From JACJXW01 sp964418125 (GTDB taxonomy: Bacteria; Bacteroidota; Bacteroidia; Chitinophagales; Saprospiraceae), in NCBI GenBank assembly GCA_964418125.1, contig CAYQKY010000004.1, positions 78,031-142,030 on the forward strand: a stretch of DNA of 64,000 nucleotides. Reading direction: 5' to 3'. Both the position numbers and the translations under genes were made by a program. The notes under the pieces were generated by a model. The model searched no databases and was not told where the DNA came from. It was given only the letters and a program-made list of their open reading frames with translations. This document shows, in pieces, positions 53,166 through 61,963 of the stretch; within the stretch, counting starts at the first letter, position 1; every line of letters begins with the position of its first letter.

Positions 53166-53277
53166 GTTGATTGGGTTGATTCGTTGGCAACAGGCGGCCA
53201 CTTTGGACGGCCTCCCACCGCCAACGAATCAACGAATCCCGAATCCCGAATCCCGAATCAACGAATCCCGAACCCCT
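53157..53277. repeat. Mirrored word-repeat spacer between convergent genes
   Basis: GGTTGATT words (53157-53181) face CAACGAATCAACGAATCCCGAATCCC-type words (53221-53275, at least five GAATCCC copies). A central inner hairpin GGCGGCC/GGCCTCC lies between. The array overlaps the stop codons of both the peptidase and the dienelactone hydrolase. Confidence 0.7.
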
Positions 53278-54127
53278 ACAAATACTTCTCCAGAAAGCTC
53301 CACGCCTGCTGGTTCGCCTGCTGGGCCGCTTCCTCATTATACCTTTCGCCGCTGGGGTTGGCGAAGGCGTGGTTGGCGTCGTACATATGGACTTCGATCT
53401 GCTTGCCGGCCGCTTTGGCCAGATCCTCGAACTTTTTGGCCACTTCGGGGGTGATCCATTCGTCCTGTTTGGCAAAGATGCCGAGGATGGGCGCTTCCAG
53501 GGGCGCCAGTTCCTTGGCGTTCTGCACCGGCATACCGTAGTACATCACGCAGGCTGCGCCCTGATCACCCGCCATGATGGAAGCTGTCAGTGACCAGCCG
53601 CCGCCGAAGCACCAGCCGATGGTGCCGATGCGGGCATCCGCTCCCGCCTTATTGATGGCGCCCTGGATGATGGCGCGGGCGCGTTCTTCCTTGACGGACT
53701 GCATCAGCTCGCCCGCCTTGTCGGGATTATCCGCCACCTTGCCGTCGTAGATATCGAGGGCCATGACGTTGACGTCGCCCAGGTGCTGGAACAGCCGCTC
53801 CGCCTCGGCCTTGATGTTGTTATTCAGGCCCCACCATTCGTGGATGACGAAGAGATATTTGTTCGACGCCTCTTCCGGCATAAGGGTGTAGGCGCTGCCC
53901 TTCTGTCCGTCGGGCGTGTCGAATTCGATCATTTCTCCGGTGCCGTCAAAGTTCAGCTCCATAGGCGTTTCGTGGGCGCCCTTGAAGTTTTCGTCGTCGG
54001 CAAACTGGGCCATATCGCTGCTGTCGGCAGCTTCGCCTTCGGCCTGGCCGCCGCTATTGCCGCTGTGCTGGCAGGAGGTGAGAGTAAGGCCGAAGGCCAT
54101 TGTAAAGAGGATCAGATGTCTTAACAT
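53276..54127 (-). CDS. Dienelactone hydrolase-family lipoprotein
   Basis: Predicted envelope alpha/beta hydrolase of 283 residues. The lipobox LTSC puts the lipidated Cys at 19. An acidic, disordered stretch (about 20-50) leads to the hydrolase domain with HEWWGLNNNIKAEAERL, the nucleophile Cys173 in GWCFGGGW, Asp222 in KQDEWITPE and His253 in NHAFANPSG. The Cys-Asp-His triad is that of dienelactone hydrolases. Such exported forms are common in Bacteroidota and their substrates are mostly unknown. It is single, facing the S9 peptidase. Confidence 0.9.
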   Translation of the reverse strand: MLRHLILFTMAFGLTLTSCQHSGNSGGQAEGEAADSSDMAQFADDENFKGAHETPMELNFDGTGEMIEFDTPDGQKGSAYTLMPEEASNKYLFVIHEWWGLNNNIKAEAERLFQHLGDVNVMALDIYDGKVADNPDKAGELMQSVKEERARAIIQGAINKAGADARIGTIGWCFGGGWSLTASIMAGDQGAACVMYYGMPVQNAKELAPLEAPILGIFAKQDEWITPEVAKKFEDLAKAAGKQIEVHMYDANHAFANPSGERYNEEAAQQANQQAWSFLEKYL

Positions 54128-54234
54128 AGTGGATTTTTTAAGTAAAGGAAGTTGGGTTTGAATGTATAGCTAAAATACGGAGGCAGGGGCATTTGTTTAC
54201 TAAGGAGGGCTGGAATAAGTGCGGGAAATTGCTT

Positions 54235-54242
54235 TACCTTTG
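54235..54242 (+). promoter_or_regulatory. -7 element upstream of the E1 fusion gene
   Basis: TACCTTTG fits TAnnTTTG, about 130 nt before the E1 ATG; no TTG at ideal spacing. The leader is AT-poor and holds a GCCGGGGCAAAAAAC run just before the start. Confidence 0.45.
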
Positions 54243-54371
54243 TGGGCTGAAAAAATGTGTATTGGTGTTTTCGTGTATATGTGTATTAGTGGCGTAACAG
54301 GGCGCCCCGGCTTTTTGCTGCTTTGCCGGCCGCATCCGCCACAGAAAAAGCCGGGGCAAAAAACTTTTATC

Positions 54372-56375
54372 ATGGCAGAAAAGACGATAGAACCGATCAT
54401 CAAATACGACCGCGGGCAGCTGTCCGACGAGGTATTGCTGAAACTGTACCGCCGGCTGCTGGAGCCGCGCCTGATCGAAGAGAAGATGCTCATCCTGTTG
54501 CGGCAGGGCAAGATCAGCAAGTGGTTTTCCGGCATCGGGCAGGAGGCCATCTCCGTGGGTTGCGCCAGCGCCCTGCTGGAGGACGAGCTCATCTTCACCA
54601 TGCACCGCAACCTGGGGGTGTTCACCGTCCGTGAGATGCCACTGGAGCGTTTGTTTGCTCAATGGCAGGGCAAGGCGCTGGGCTTTACCAGGGGCCGCGA
54701 CCGCTCCTTCCACTTCGGGGCTATGGACTACGGCATCGTGGGCATGATCTCTCACCTGGGGCCCCAGCTGTCGCTGGCTGCCGGTGTGGCCCTGGCGCAC
54801 AAGCTGGCGGGAGAGGGGCGGGTGTCGCTCGCTTTTACCGGAGATGGAGCCACCAGCGAGGGCGAGTTCCACGAAGCTCTCAATACGGCGGCGGTCTGGG
54901 GACTCCCCGTTCTGTTCGTCATCGAGGACAACGGGTACGGCCTGTCGACGCCCTCCCGGGAGCAGTACGTCTGTGAAGACCTGTCGGACCGGGCCGAAGG
55001 TTATGGCATGCGGTCGGTGATCGTCGACGGCAATAACATCCTGGAAGTCTATCAAACGGTGCGGAAGCTGGCCGAAGAGCTGCGCGAGAACCCCGAGCCG
55101 GTGTTCGTGGATTGCAAGACCTTTCGCATGCGGGGCCATGAGGAAGCCTCCGGCATCAAATACGTACCCCGCGAATTGCTGGACCACTGGGACGCCAGGG
55201 ACCCGGTCCGGAATTACGAAAGATACCTCCTGCAGGAAGGCGTGCTGAATGAAAAGCGGGTGAAGGAGATCCGCCAGGAGATCAAAAATGAGATCAATAA
55301 AGGCCTGGAAATTGCCTATGGCGAAGGGCCCATACAGTCCAGCCCCGGGCAGGAACTGGCCGATGTATACGCGCCCTTCCAGAGCCGGGCGGTGGCCCCG
55401 AAAACTGAAAAAAAAACCGAGCGCCGCTTCGTCGACGCCATCACCCACGGCCTGCGGCAGGCCATGATAAAGCACGACAACCTCGTTCTGATGGGGCAGG
55501 ATATTGCCGACTACGGCGGGGTGTTCAAGATCACGGAAGGTTTCGTCCGGGATTTCGGTAAAGAGCGGGTACGCAACACGCCCCTGTGCGAGAGCGCCAT
55601 CATCGGCATCGGCCTGGGGCTTAGCCTGAAGGGCTACAAGGCCATGGTCGAAATGCAGTTCGCCGATTTCGTCACCTGCGGCTTCAACCAGATCGTCAAC
55701 AACCTGGCCAAGCTGCACTACCGCTGGGGCCAGCATGCCGACGTGGTGATCCGCATGCCGACAGGCGCCGGGGTGGGGGCAGGGCCTTATCACTCCCAGA
55801 GCAATGAAGCCTGGTTCTTCCACACCCCCGGCCTGAAAGTAGTCTATCCGTCTACTCCGGAAGATGCCAAAGGCCTGCTGCTGGCCAGCTTCGAAGACCC
55901 CAACCCCGTGATGTATTTCGAGCATAAGGCCCTCTACCGCTCTCTTACCGCTCCGGTGCCCGACGATTACTACACCGTAGAGATCGGCAAGGCGCGACTG
56001 GCCCGGGAAGGCAGCCAGGTATCTGTGATCACCTACGGTATGGGCGTACACTGGGCGCAGCAGATCTGTGAAGAAATGGGCGTGGATGCTGACATTCTCG
56101 ACCTTCGGACATTGCTGCCGCTGGACTATGAGGCCATTGAGCAGACAGTTAAAAAAACGAACCGCGTGATCATCCTGCACGAAGACACCCTTATCGGCGG
56201 TATCGGCGGGGAGGTCGCCGCTTATATTTCGGAGCATCTCTTCCAATACCTCGATGCGCCGGTACTGCGCGCCGCCGGCCTCGACACGCCGGTGCCTTTC
56301 GCCTCCCGCCTGGAAGAGCAGTTTCTGCCGAAGGGGCGGTTCCGGGAGCAGGTGGGGCGGTTGCTGGCTTATTAG
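54372..56375 (+). CDS. Fused E1 alpha/beta 2-oxoacid dehydrogenase
   Basis: Thiamine-diphosphate enzyme that decarboxylates a branched-chain 2-oxoacid or pyruvate and passes the acyl group to an E2 lipoyl protein. The 667-residue product fuses alpha (about 1-330) and beta (about 345-667). Alpha shows SGIGQEAISVG, HRNLG, FHFGAMDYGIVG and the ThDP motif GDGATSEG ... EDNGYGLSTPS. Beta shows DAITHGLRQAMI, GQDIADYGGVFKIT, NTPLCESAIIGIGLG, ADFVTCGFNQIVN and RMPTGAGVGAGPYHSQS. The fusion is typical of Bacteroidota. The linker contains nine A in a row (55408-55416, EKKTE). The ATG at 54372 is taken; a longer frame starts in the promoter region. Confidence 0.94.
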   Translation: MAEKTIEPIIKYDRGQLSDEVLLKLYRRLLEPRLIEEKMLILLRQGKISKWFSGIGQEAISVGCASALLEDELIFTMHRNLGVFTVREMPLERLFAQWQGKALGFTRGRDRSFHFGAMDYGIVGMISHLGPQLSLAAGVALAHKLAGEGRVSLAFTGDGATSEGEFHEALNTAAVWGLPVLFVIEDNGYGLSTPSREQYVCEDLSDRAEGYGMRSVIVDGNNILEVYQTVRKLAEELRENPEPVFVDCKTFRMRGHEEASGIKYVPRELLDHWDARDPVRNYERYLLQEGVLNEKRVKEIRQEIKNEINKGLEIAYGEGPIQSSPGQELADVYAPFQSRAVAPKTEKKTERRFVDAITHGLRQAMIKHDNLVLMGQDIADYGGVFKITEGFVRDFGKERVRNTPLCESAIIGIGLGLSLKGYKAMVEMQFADFVTCGFNQIVNNLAKLHYRWGQHADVVIRMPTGAGVGAGPYHSQSNEAWFFHTPGLKVVYPSTPEDAKGLLLASFEDPNPVMYFEHKALYRSLTAPVPDDYYTVEIGKARLAREGSQVSVITYGMGVHWAQQICEEMGVDADILDLRTLLPLDYEAIEQTVKKTNRVIILHEDTLIGGIGGEVAAYISEHLFQYLDAPVLRAAGLDTPVPFASRLEEQFLPKGRFREQVGRLLAY

Positions 56376-56616
56376 GTTGATTGGGTTGATTGAGGGGCTT
56401 CCTGGTTTCTCTTCGTGGTTCAACTTTTAACATACCAATCCAATTTGCATATAATTTTACGGCCTTCCATTTCGTTCCTTACCTTCGACGGGCTAACCCA
56501 TTCCGGGTTAGATCCAGGCAGCTCCAAAACCAGATATCACCTGAATTATTGGGGAAGATGCAGTACAAAAGTTCAAATCTTTCCCCTCTGTGGTAGAATA
56601 GTAGCGATGTGATCTC

Positions 56617-56624
56617 TATTTTTG
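56617..56624 (+). promoter_or_regulatory. -7 element of the cohesin/SprB protein gene
   Basis: TATTTTTG fits TAnnTTTG. The expected start is near 56631, so the message would begin just before the 22-bp hairpin. Confidence 0.5.
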
Positions 56625-56640
56625 CCACCCTTTAGCGAGA

Positions 56641-56704
56641 TTGAAAAAACTTTACGCCTGCCCGGTTGGCACTGGCCAGGCAGGCAGGCGTGAAGTTTTT
56701 TCAA
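56641..56704 (+). repeat. 22-bp-arm hairpin in the 5' leader
   Basis: Left arm TTGAAAAAACTTTACGCCTGCC-type at 56641-56662 and right arm GGCAGGCGTGAAGTTTTTTC-AA at 56683-56704 pair with one mismatch (a G-U in RNA). It lies 45 nt before the ATG at 56750. It could stabilise the 5' end, or be a relic terminator reading in either direction. Confidence 0.7.
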
Positions 56705-56749
56705 GAGTACTTATTCCCAATTATCGATCGTTTATCTCAATCCGGAAAG

Positions 56750-59700
56750 ATGATAAGACAGTCTATTCTCTTCGCCCTCCTGTTCGTAGCCAGCCTGCAG
56801 CTGGGGGCGCAAACACCCAGGAACATAACCATTCAAGGCGGATCCGCCGCCATGCGTTTAGTGCCCTGTACCGATAATGATGCCGGAACTATCACTTTTG
56901 ATGTCGGCAACTTCGTGGGGCAGAGCAATGACATCACCCTGGACACCATTTACCTCTGCTTCGGGGATACCCTGCCGGTGCTCCATGCCGGAGATTTCGC
57001 CCTTAACGGCGACCCCAACCTCACTACAGATGCAGGTATTGCCTACGCTTTTTACGACTGTCGGCCAACGGTAGACGGGCCGGACCTCACCACCGTGCTT
57101 GGCGACCCTTGTGTGAACCAGACAAACCCTATCATCGTCAATGGTGTATCCATCCCCCAAACAGATGGCATCTGGGTAGCGGTTGATGATGAAAACGGCA
57201 ATGTAAACCTCATCAACAACGGGTTTCACCAGGAAGCCTTCAATATGGGCAACCCGGCGCCGATACAGTTCTGGTTTGCTCCTATTACTGTAGATAACCT
57301 TTCCCTCCTGGCCTACGAAAACGGCGGCCCCTGTGTCAGCGTAAGTATAGGCGAGGCCTTTTCGGTAGTTTACCTGGAAGCGGTGGAAGTCACGGAAAGC
57401 TTCCCCAATGCCGGCCCCGGCCTGCAGGGCGCTTTCTCAGTCGGCGGCGGCCTGCCGGAGTTCCAGGCCGGTACGGTTTACTCGCCAATTACCATCACCC
57501 ATATATCGGGCAACGGCCTGACTGGAACGGTGCAAACCCCAAACCCTACCCATAGCGATACCGTACAATTTACGGTGCCCCGCCCCGGAGAATATGAGGT
57601 TATCGTAGAAGACGGCAAGAGCTGCGCCGCCATCGATACGATCGAGATGCCGGTGATCTTCAGTGCCGGAACGGCCAATGGCGCCCCCGGCGATACGGTC
57701 TGTGTCGAAGTCCGGGTAGACAACCTGGTGGACGTGACCAATGCTCAGTTCACCCTGAACTGGGACCCTGCCATCCTGGATTTCGTGGAAGTCGGCAACC
57801 TCAATACCATGCTCCCCGCTTTGGACGACGGGGCTTTCAATACCAGCCCCGGCGTTACGGATCAGGGCCAGCTGCCGTTTGCCTGGCTGGATTTCCTGGG
57901 AACCGGGAACACCCTTCCGGATGGTTCGGTTCTTTTCGAGGCCTGTTTTGAAGTGATCGGAGCGCTGGGCGACAACAGCCCCGTTTTCTTTAGCGGCGCC
58001 CCGACCGACATACAGGTCGGTAACCCCAATAATACGCCGGACCGCTATCCTTTTGATACCATCCCCGGCAGTGTGTTTGTGACCAACTCCGTCCTGCTGG
58101 TACAAACCGCTCAGGACAGCGTGAGCTGCAACGGCCTTTCCGACGGCGCTTTCACCGTCACTGTTTCCGGAGGCGTAGGGCCTTACGCATTTACCTGGAA
58201 TACCTTCCCGCCCACCGGGCCGGAGAACGGGCCCATCACCATTTCCGGGGGGACGGCCACGATCGGCGGCCGCCCTGCCGGCGAATACCGGGTTATCGTC
58301 ACCGATTCGGATATGCCGGCCAATATCGACACCGCTTATGTTGAAGTCCTGGAAGGCCCCGAATTTGCCGTCAACGTCGCCGAACAGCAAAGCCCAACCT
58401 GTTTTGGAGATTCCGACGGCTCTCTGATCGCCAATGTGACGATCAACGGGGTGGCAGTGCCCAACCCCGAAAGCCTCTTTACCTTCCAGTGGGATGTGCC
58501 CGGAGAAACCGGCAGGGTGCTGGCGAATATCCCGTCCGGCACCCACAGCGTTACGGTAACGGACGCCAGCGGATGCCAGGAAATTGATTCCGGCAGCCTC
58601 TCACAGCCGGCCCAGCTTCAGTTACTGGCAGCCAATACCTTCATTACCGATGCAACCTGCTCCGGCTCTATGGACGGCTCCATCCTGATCGGCGCCACCG
58701 GAGGCACTACCGCCAGTGGAAACTACACTTACGCCTGGAGTGGAGGGCTGGGAACGGTAACGGCCAACACTTCTCAGGTCAGTAACCTGAATCCGGGAGA
58801 TTACACGGTAACCGTGACGGATGACAGCAACTGTACCCTGGAAGAAAGCTATTCCGTAACTGCCGCCAAGATCCTTTTGATCAACCTGATCGGCCTGACG
58901 GATGTCACCTGCAACGGCGCCGGCGACGGCAGCATCGAGGTCAGCGGCACCACGACCGGACAAGGGCCGTTCGGGCCTTTCACTTATACCTGGAACACCG
59001 TTCCGCCTTCGGGCCCCAACTTCACCGGCCCCCAGGTTAACGGGCTGGGGCCGGCTCAGTATGCTGTGACGGTGACGGACTCCGACCCTGCCGGATGCGC
59101 CGTTTCCGATACGTTCACCATTGCAGAACCGGCGCCCCTGGCCATTCAGCAGGTTGAACTGGCCAACGAAACCTGTGCGGGCGGCGGCAACGACGGCCGC
59201 ATTACCATCGGCGTGACGGGCGGCACCTATCCGTACAGCTATAACTGGACGGGCGGCCAGATGGACTCCATTGCCGTCAACCTCTCCGAAGGAATGTACA
59301 CCGTTGATGTGACAGACGCTAACAACTGTACTGCCAGCCAGTCATTTAACATAACGGCGCCTACCCCTCCTCAGGTTACTCAGCTGAACGACGATACCTT
59401 GGCCTGTTTCGACGATACCAACGGCTCTCTTTCGGTACTCGCCACACCCGGCGGCGCCCCTATTCAGAGCTACAACTGGAGCAACGGCGGTATGGGCCAG
59501 ACGATCAACAATCTGGGCCCGGGCGCTTATTTTGTGACCATTACCGCTACCGACGGCTGTTTTACCGTCGATACCGCCCTGGTTGTCGCTCCGGAACCGC
59601 TGGCGCTCGACAGCATCGTCGCGGCATCGCCCAACTGCCCGGGCGATGATAACGGCTCCCTTACTGTTTTTGCCAGTGGCGGCACCATGCCGTACACCTA

Positions 59701-61411
59701 TATATGGAACAACCAGCCCACGAACGATACCCTGCAGTTTAACCTCTACCCGGGGCTCACCGCCGGCAATTATGAGGTCACAGTAGTGGATGTAAACGGC
59801 TGTACCCCTCTGACGGCCCTCGGCACCGTTACCGACCCGCCTGCCATCGTAATAGACTTCAACAACATTACGGAGGTGAGTTGTTTCGAAGGCGTGTGTG
59901 ATGGCGGCGCTACCGCTACGGCCATGTACGAAGGCGGCGCCACCGGCCTGTTCGACTTCACCTGGGAGTCCGGGGAGATGAATATGGACGGGATGTCTTC
60001 TTCGGCGAGCAGCCTCTGTAAAGACTGGCAGACGGTGGTAGTGACGGACGCCAACGGCTGCTTCGGCCTGGATTCCGTCCTGATCCCCAGCCCGCCGGAG
60101 ATCGAGGTGGCTTCCACCCTTGCCAACGTGAGTTGTAACGGATTCAATGATGGAACTGTCACGGCCATTCCTTCCGGAGGAACTCCCGGCTATACTTACC
60201 TCTGGCAACAAACCGGCGAGGCGACGGCTACCATCAGCGGATTGTCTGCCGGAACCTATAACCTGGTAGTGACGGACGCCAACGGCTGCGAGGAGCCGCT
60301 GGAAGTGGACATTACCGAGCCGGACCCCCTCATGATCTCCGTAAACACGGCCGAGACGCTCGATGTCTCCTGTTTCGGTGAAGAAGACGGCCGCCTGGTG
60401 GTTACCTACAACTCCAGCGACATGGTAAACGAAGTAGGGCCGAACCCCTACTCCTGGTCCTCCAACACTCCTCCGGGCTCTACTTCTCCGCTGGGGGTAG
60501 CGACGAACCTGCCCGCCGGCACCTACAGTGTGACCATAACCGACGTGGAAGGCTGCCAGGATTCCCTGTCGTACACCATCATGGAGCCGTCCGAGATCGT
60601 GGCCGTAGTGCCTGACCCGGAAGACCCGCCCTGTTTCAACTCGACCACCAAGGTGAATATCGATACAGTGTATGGCGGCGCCGGCAGTACGCTGGCCGAT
60701 TACCAGTACATGGTGGATGGCAACGGCATCCTGCTGCCGGTCAATGTGGCGGCCGATATTTTCGGCGACGGCCTCCATGATGTGGAGGTCTTTGACCCGA
60801 ATGGTTGCTCCACGGTGGTACAGGTGGATATCGACCAGCCGGATGAGATCCTGGTCACCTTCCCGGAAGACCCCTTTGTAGTGGAACTGGGAGATACTAC
60901 GAGGCAGCTGCAGCCCATAATTACGCCTTTGTCCGTGCAGCTGGACTCCTTCATCTGGTCGCCGGGGGATTACCTTTCCGACCCCACCGTTCGGAATCCC
61001 TTCGTGCGCCCGCTGGAATCCCTGGAATACGAACTGACGGTTGTGGACATCAACGGGTGTGAAGGCTTCGGCAGCGTATTCGTCGAGCTTGACGCTAACC
61101 GCAACATCTACATTCCGAACGTCTTCTCCCCCAACGGAGATGGCGTAAATGACGAATTCCGCGTCTATCCCTGTGTCGGGGTGTCCCGGGTCGCCTCGGT
61201 AAATATCTTTGACCGCTGGGGGGGGCTGGTGTTCCAGTCTGAAGGGCAGGACGTGAGCAACGGCCTGTACTGCATCGGCGGCCTGCCGCTGTGGGACGGC
61301 CGCTTCAAGGGCAATGAACTGAAGCCTGATGTGTACGTGTATGTGGTGGAAGTAGAGTTTCTGGACGGCATTACCCTGGCTTACCGCGGCGATGTTTCCA
61401 TTTTGAGATAA
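56750..61411 (+). CDS. Large T9SS type B protein with cohesin-like domain and SprB repeats
   Basis: Predicted secreted surface protein of 1,553 residues. A signal peptide (MIRQSILFALLFVASLQLGAQ) leads to a unique N-terminal domain to about 300, then a cohesin-like domain (about 304-427: GAPGDTVCVEVRVDNLVDVTNAQ; FTLNWDPAILDFVEV; LFEACFEVIG). About eleven SprB-like repeats follow (about 445-1400), each with a [SD]-x-[ST]C-x-G-x2-DG-x start and TYPY-YNW middle, each closing with VTVTDANGC. The gliding-motility-associated C-terminal domain (IPNVFSPNGDGVNDEFRV; PDVYVYVVEVEFLDG) is the type B export signal. The ATG at 56750 is chosen for the signal peptide. SprB repeats are found in gliding adhesins, so adhesion or gliding is inferred. 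Confidence 0.9.
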   Translation: MIRQSILFALLFVASLQLGAQTPRNITIQGGSAAMRLVPCTDNDAGTITFDVGNFVGQSNDITLDTIYLCFGDTLPVLHAGDFALNGDPNLTTDAGIAYAFYDCRPTVDGPDLTTVLGDPCVNQTNPIIVNGVSIPQTDGIWVAVDDENGNVNLINNGFHQEAFNMGNPAPIQFWFAPITVDNLSLLAYENGGPCVSVSIGEAFSVVYLEAVEVTESFPNAGPGLQGAFSVGGGLPEFQAGTVYSPITITHISGNGLTGTVQTPNPTHSDTVQFTVPRPGEYEVIVEDGKSCAAIDTIEMPVIFSAGTANGAPGDTVCVEVRVDNLVDVTNAQFTLNWDPAILDFVEVGNLNTMLPALDDGAFNTSPGVTDQGQLPFAWLDFLGTGNTLPDGSVLFEACFEVIGALGDNSPVFFSGAPTDIQVGNPNNTPDRYPFDTIPGSVFVTNSVLLVQTAQDSVSCNGLSDGAFTVTVSGGVGPYAFTWNTFPPTGPENGPITISGGTATIGGRPAGEYRVIVTDSDMPANIDTAYVEVLEGPEFAVNVAEQQSPTCFGDSDGSLIANVTINGVAVPNPESLFTFQWDVPGETGRVLANIPSGTHSVTVTDASGCQEIDSGSLSQPAQLQLLAANTFITDATCSGSMDGSILIGATGGTTASGNYTYAWSGGLGTVTANTSQVSNLNPGDYTVTVTDDSNCTLEESYSVTAAKILLINLIGLTDVTCNGAGDGSIEVSGTTTGQGPFGPFTYTWNTVPPSGPNFTGPQVNGLGPAQYAVTVTDSDPAGCAVSDTFTIAEPAPLAIQQVELANETCAGGGNDGRITIGVTGGTYPYSYNWTGGQMDSIAVNLSEGMYTVDVTDANNCTASQSFNITAPTPPQVTQLNDDTLACFDDTNGSLSVLATPGGAPIQSYNWSNGGMGQTINNLGPGAYFVTITATDGCFTVDTALVVAPEPLALDSIVAASPNCPGDDNGSLTVFASGGTMPYTYIWNNQPTNDTLQFNLYPGLTAGNYEVTVVDVNGCTPLTALGTVTDPPAIVIDFNNITEVSCFEGVCDGGATATAMYEGGATGLFDFTWESGEMNMDGMSSSASSLCKDWQTVVVTDANGCFGLDSVLIPSPPEIEVASTLANVSCNGFNDGTVTAIPSGGTPGYTYLWQQTGEATATISGLSAGTYNLVVTDANGCEEPLEVDITEPDPLMISVNTAETLDVSCFGEEDGRLVVTYNSSDMVNEVGPNPYSWSSNTPPGSTSPLGVATNLPAGTYSVTITDVEGCQDSLSYTIMEPSEIVAVVPDPEDPPCFNSTTKVNIDTVYGGAGSTLADYQYMVDGNGILLPVNVAADIFGDGLHDVEVFDPNGCSTVVQVDIDQPDEILVTFPEDPFVVELGDTTRQLQPIITPLSVQLDSFIWSPGDYLSDPTVRNPFVRPLESLEYELTVVDINGCEGFGSVFVELDANRNIYIPNVFSPNGDGVNDEFRVYPCVGVSRVASVNIFDRWGGLVFQSEGQDVSNGLYCIGGLPLWDGRFKGNELKPDVYVYVVEVEFLDGITLAYRGDVSILR

Positions 61412-61429
61412 GAAGATCCATTCCAGATG

Positions 61430-61476
61430 AAAAGCCGCCTTCCGGAGAGATGAACCGGGGGGCGGCTTTTTGTTTT
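61430..61476 (+). terminator. Rho-independent terminator
   Basis: AAAGCCGCC at 61431 pairs with GGCGGCTTT at 61461, with an inner CCGG pairing and a T-rich tail TTTTTGTTTTT. It lies 18 nt past the preceding stop. Confidence 0.8.
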
Positions 61477-61648
61477 TGGCAAGGTTGTTGTTAGCTGTTC
61501 ATTGTCTTTGGGAAACTTCAAAAAAAAGGAAAATATTTTGAACCTTTTTTTGAGGAAGAAACGTAAAAAGAGGCAAAAGCTGCCCGAAAACCCTGAAAAA
61601 TGGCAGGATTGTAGGGCAGATTGGCAAAATAGTGAAGGAATAATCCCT

Positions 61649-61656
61649 TATCTTTG
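61649..61656 (+). promoter_or_regulatory. Possible -7 element of the curlin-like pair
   Basis: TATCTTTG matches TAnnTTTG. The nearest upstream TTG is too far (25 nt) for a strong -33. If used, the leader of the first curlin-like gene is about 300 nt. Confidence 0.4.
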
Positions 61657-61963
61657 TCACCAAAGGATACAATACCAAACCGCCCCCCTTATCCCCCGAT
61701 CCAATCGCCTGAGCTGAATAGCTCCTGAAAAAAGAGGTACATATCTACATACAGCTTTGAAGTAAGAATTTTAACAGCGTGGCAAAGCATGCTTGTCTGT
61801 AATTGTTATTGCTTTGCCAGGCCTGTGAATGGTGCTTCCCACCAACAGAGACAGGTGAGGAAGCTTGCTCCGTTTGGGGCCGCTCCTTTTTTTGCCGGAG
61901 CGGAAGAAGGTTGAAATTGACGAATTAATTAACATTTTATAATCTTAAATCATTTTCTAAGAC

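Larger units (their letters stand above)
56376..56749. other. Leader and spacer before the cohesin/SprB protein
   Basis: Starts with GGTTGATT words trailing the E1 stop. It contains a probable promoter box (56617-56624) and a 22-bp-arm hairpin (56641-56704). No gene is seen in the first 240 bp. Confidence 0.6.
61412..61963. other. Intergenic region and long leader before the first curlin-like gene
   Basis: Has the terminator at 61430-61476 and a TATCTTTG box at 61649-61656. The 71-codon ORF at 61502-61717 needs a TTG start and has no family features. The stretch 61660-61960 would be a roughly 300-nt leader if that box is used. Confidence 0.55.

Noticed and set aside
54234..56423. 729-codon minus-strand ORF over the E1 fusion
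   Set aside because: Shadow frame; the plus strand carries complete E1 alpha and beta motifs.
61502..61717. 71-codon ORF with many Lys/Arg before the curlin-like gene
   Set aside because: It needs a TTG start, lies across a probable promoter and has no family features.
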